The notes under the pieces were generated by a model. The model saw only the letters and a list, made by a program, of their open reading frames with translations, was not told the DNA's origin and did no database searches. Below, in pieces: positions 63,484 to 64,000 of a stretch of 64,000 nt of DNA (positions are counted from its first letter, which is position 1; every line of letters begins with the position of its first letter). The DNA is from Letharia columbiana (lineage: Eukaryota > Ascomycota > Lecanoromycetes > Lecanorales > Parmeliaceae). Where the stretch lies: positions 829,001 through 893,000 of the forward strand of contig NW_023501049.1 in assembly GCF_014066305.1 (NCBI RefSeq), written 5' to 3'. Both the position numbers and the translations under genes were made by a program.

Positions 63484-64000
63484 TTAAGATGTAGAAATCT
63501 CCTCATCTCCATGTCGAGGCTCTGAGAAACGAACGCCGATCCGTGCCATCGCAAAAAAAATAAGACGTACGAAAACAGTTGTACGGCGATCTGGGGTCGT
63601 GAGCGTGGAAAGGAGTTTGGACGGATAGAATTGGAAGATGATGGAAAGGATGGATTCGAGGAGGGGCCCGACGAGGATGAAAGGGCTGATGAAAAGGGAT
63701 AGGGTGATGCGGATGAGATAATGAGTGGCGGGAATGATAGCGTGGAGTTGATTGCTGACAATGAGTATGAAAACAACGAAAAGAATGTAGGCGATGCGGC
63801 GGTGGACGAGGGTAGTGACGTCGAGTAAGGTTAGTAGAACGAAGAAAAAGTGTCTCGTGAATTCTTTATCTGGACGTTGAATTGAAATCCCTCGATGTTA
63901 ATGAAAAGAAAAGGCCATGGAATCCACAAAGACTTTCCCGGCCCGCCTTCTCTACTTTGTTCTCCATCTCTTCTCCCGCGCTCACCTATCGCTCGTAGCA
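63484..64000 (-). CDS. 3' end of a multi-pass membrane protein gene (partial)
   Basis: The gene starts beyond the right edge. Exon fragment 64000..63986, intron 63985..63870 (GTGAGC donor, CATTAAC branch-point-like motif, CCAG acceptor), then last exon 63869..63484 ending TAA. The last exon contributes about 128 residues. Residues about 5 to 80 are almost entirely hydrophobic, with segments such as RHFFFVLLTLLDVTTLV, RIAYILFVVFILIVSN and LSLFISPFILVGPLLESIL, giving three or four membrane spans. A short charged cytoplasmic-type tail closes it (ARIGVRFSEPRHGDEE). Exon phase joins correctly. The frame at 63462..63776 is a shadow in another phase. Function unknown. Confidence 0.6.

Overview
The window looks like a piece of the nuclear genome of a filamentous ascomycete (Pezizomycotina, perhaps a dothideomycete) with a two-compartment layout. 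Bases 1 to about 56,670 are extremely AT-rich. TpG and CpA are almost absent, TpA is abundant and CpG is largely spared, which is the signature of repeat-induced point mutation (RIP). No intact gene is visible in this part. From about 56,680 to the end the base composition is balanced, introns are short, and fungal gene remnants appear. The taxon is an inference from these traits.

The AT-rich part is a nest of dead transposons. (1) RLG-A, a Ty3/gypsy element with LTRs of about 275 bp: partial copy 1..1225 (-), complete copy 7128..15701 (-) with 5-bp target duplications AAGAG, partial copy 17648..~21805 (-), fragments ~23300..24555 and 31685..34334 (-), and an almost complete copy 24556..31684 (+). 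(2) RLG-B, a chromodomain-type gypsy element with LTRs of about 180 bp: 1226..7034 (-), 34771..35971 (+) and 53690..54777 (+). (3) A dispersed family with common ends, here called X (about 1.9 kb) and S (about 0.4-0.6 kb). Its insertions fall exactly between A and T, most leave no target duplication, and the 3' end is CTAA, so it resembles a non-canonical, non-autonomous Helitron family. (4) A segment bounded by inverted repeats (37777..49815) that holds a decayed hAT-like transposase, a direct duplication of about 2.1 kb and a seven-unit 92-bp tandem array. (5) Smaller unclassified repeats (F, D).

The X copy at 13389..15277 is hardly mutated although its host RLG-A copy is heavily mutated. 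It therefore entered after the main RIP episode, or escaped it. A proline/glutamine-rich gag-like frame at 16693..17331 is also only lightly mutated.

The balanced part carries a remnant encoding a small basic-aromatic domain (56682..57305, -), three 52-bp tandem repeats (58141..58296), a five-exon DUF6594 membrane-protein gene (58843..60278, -) with one in-frame stop, a second copy of the small domain (60818..61057, -) and the 3' end of a multi-pass membrane protein gene running off the window (63484..64000, -). The internal stops in the first and third are single codons explainable by C-to-T change at CpA, so RIP leakage out of the repeat block is a reasonable inference. No rRNA, tRNA or CRISPR array was recognised. 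All translations and alignments were done by eye, and repeat boundaries without a stated junction are accurate to about 20-50 bases.
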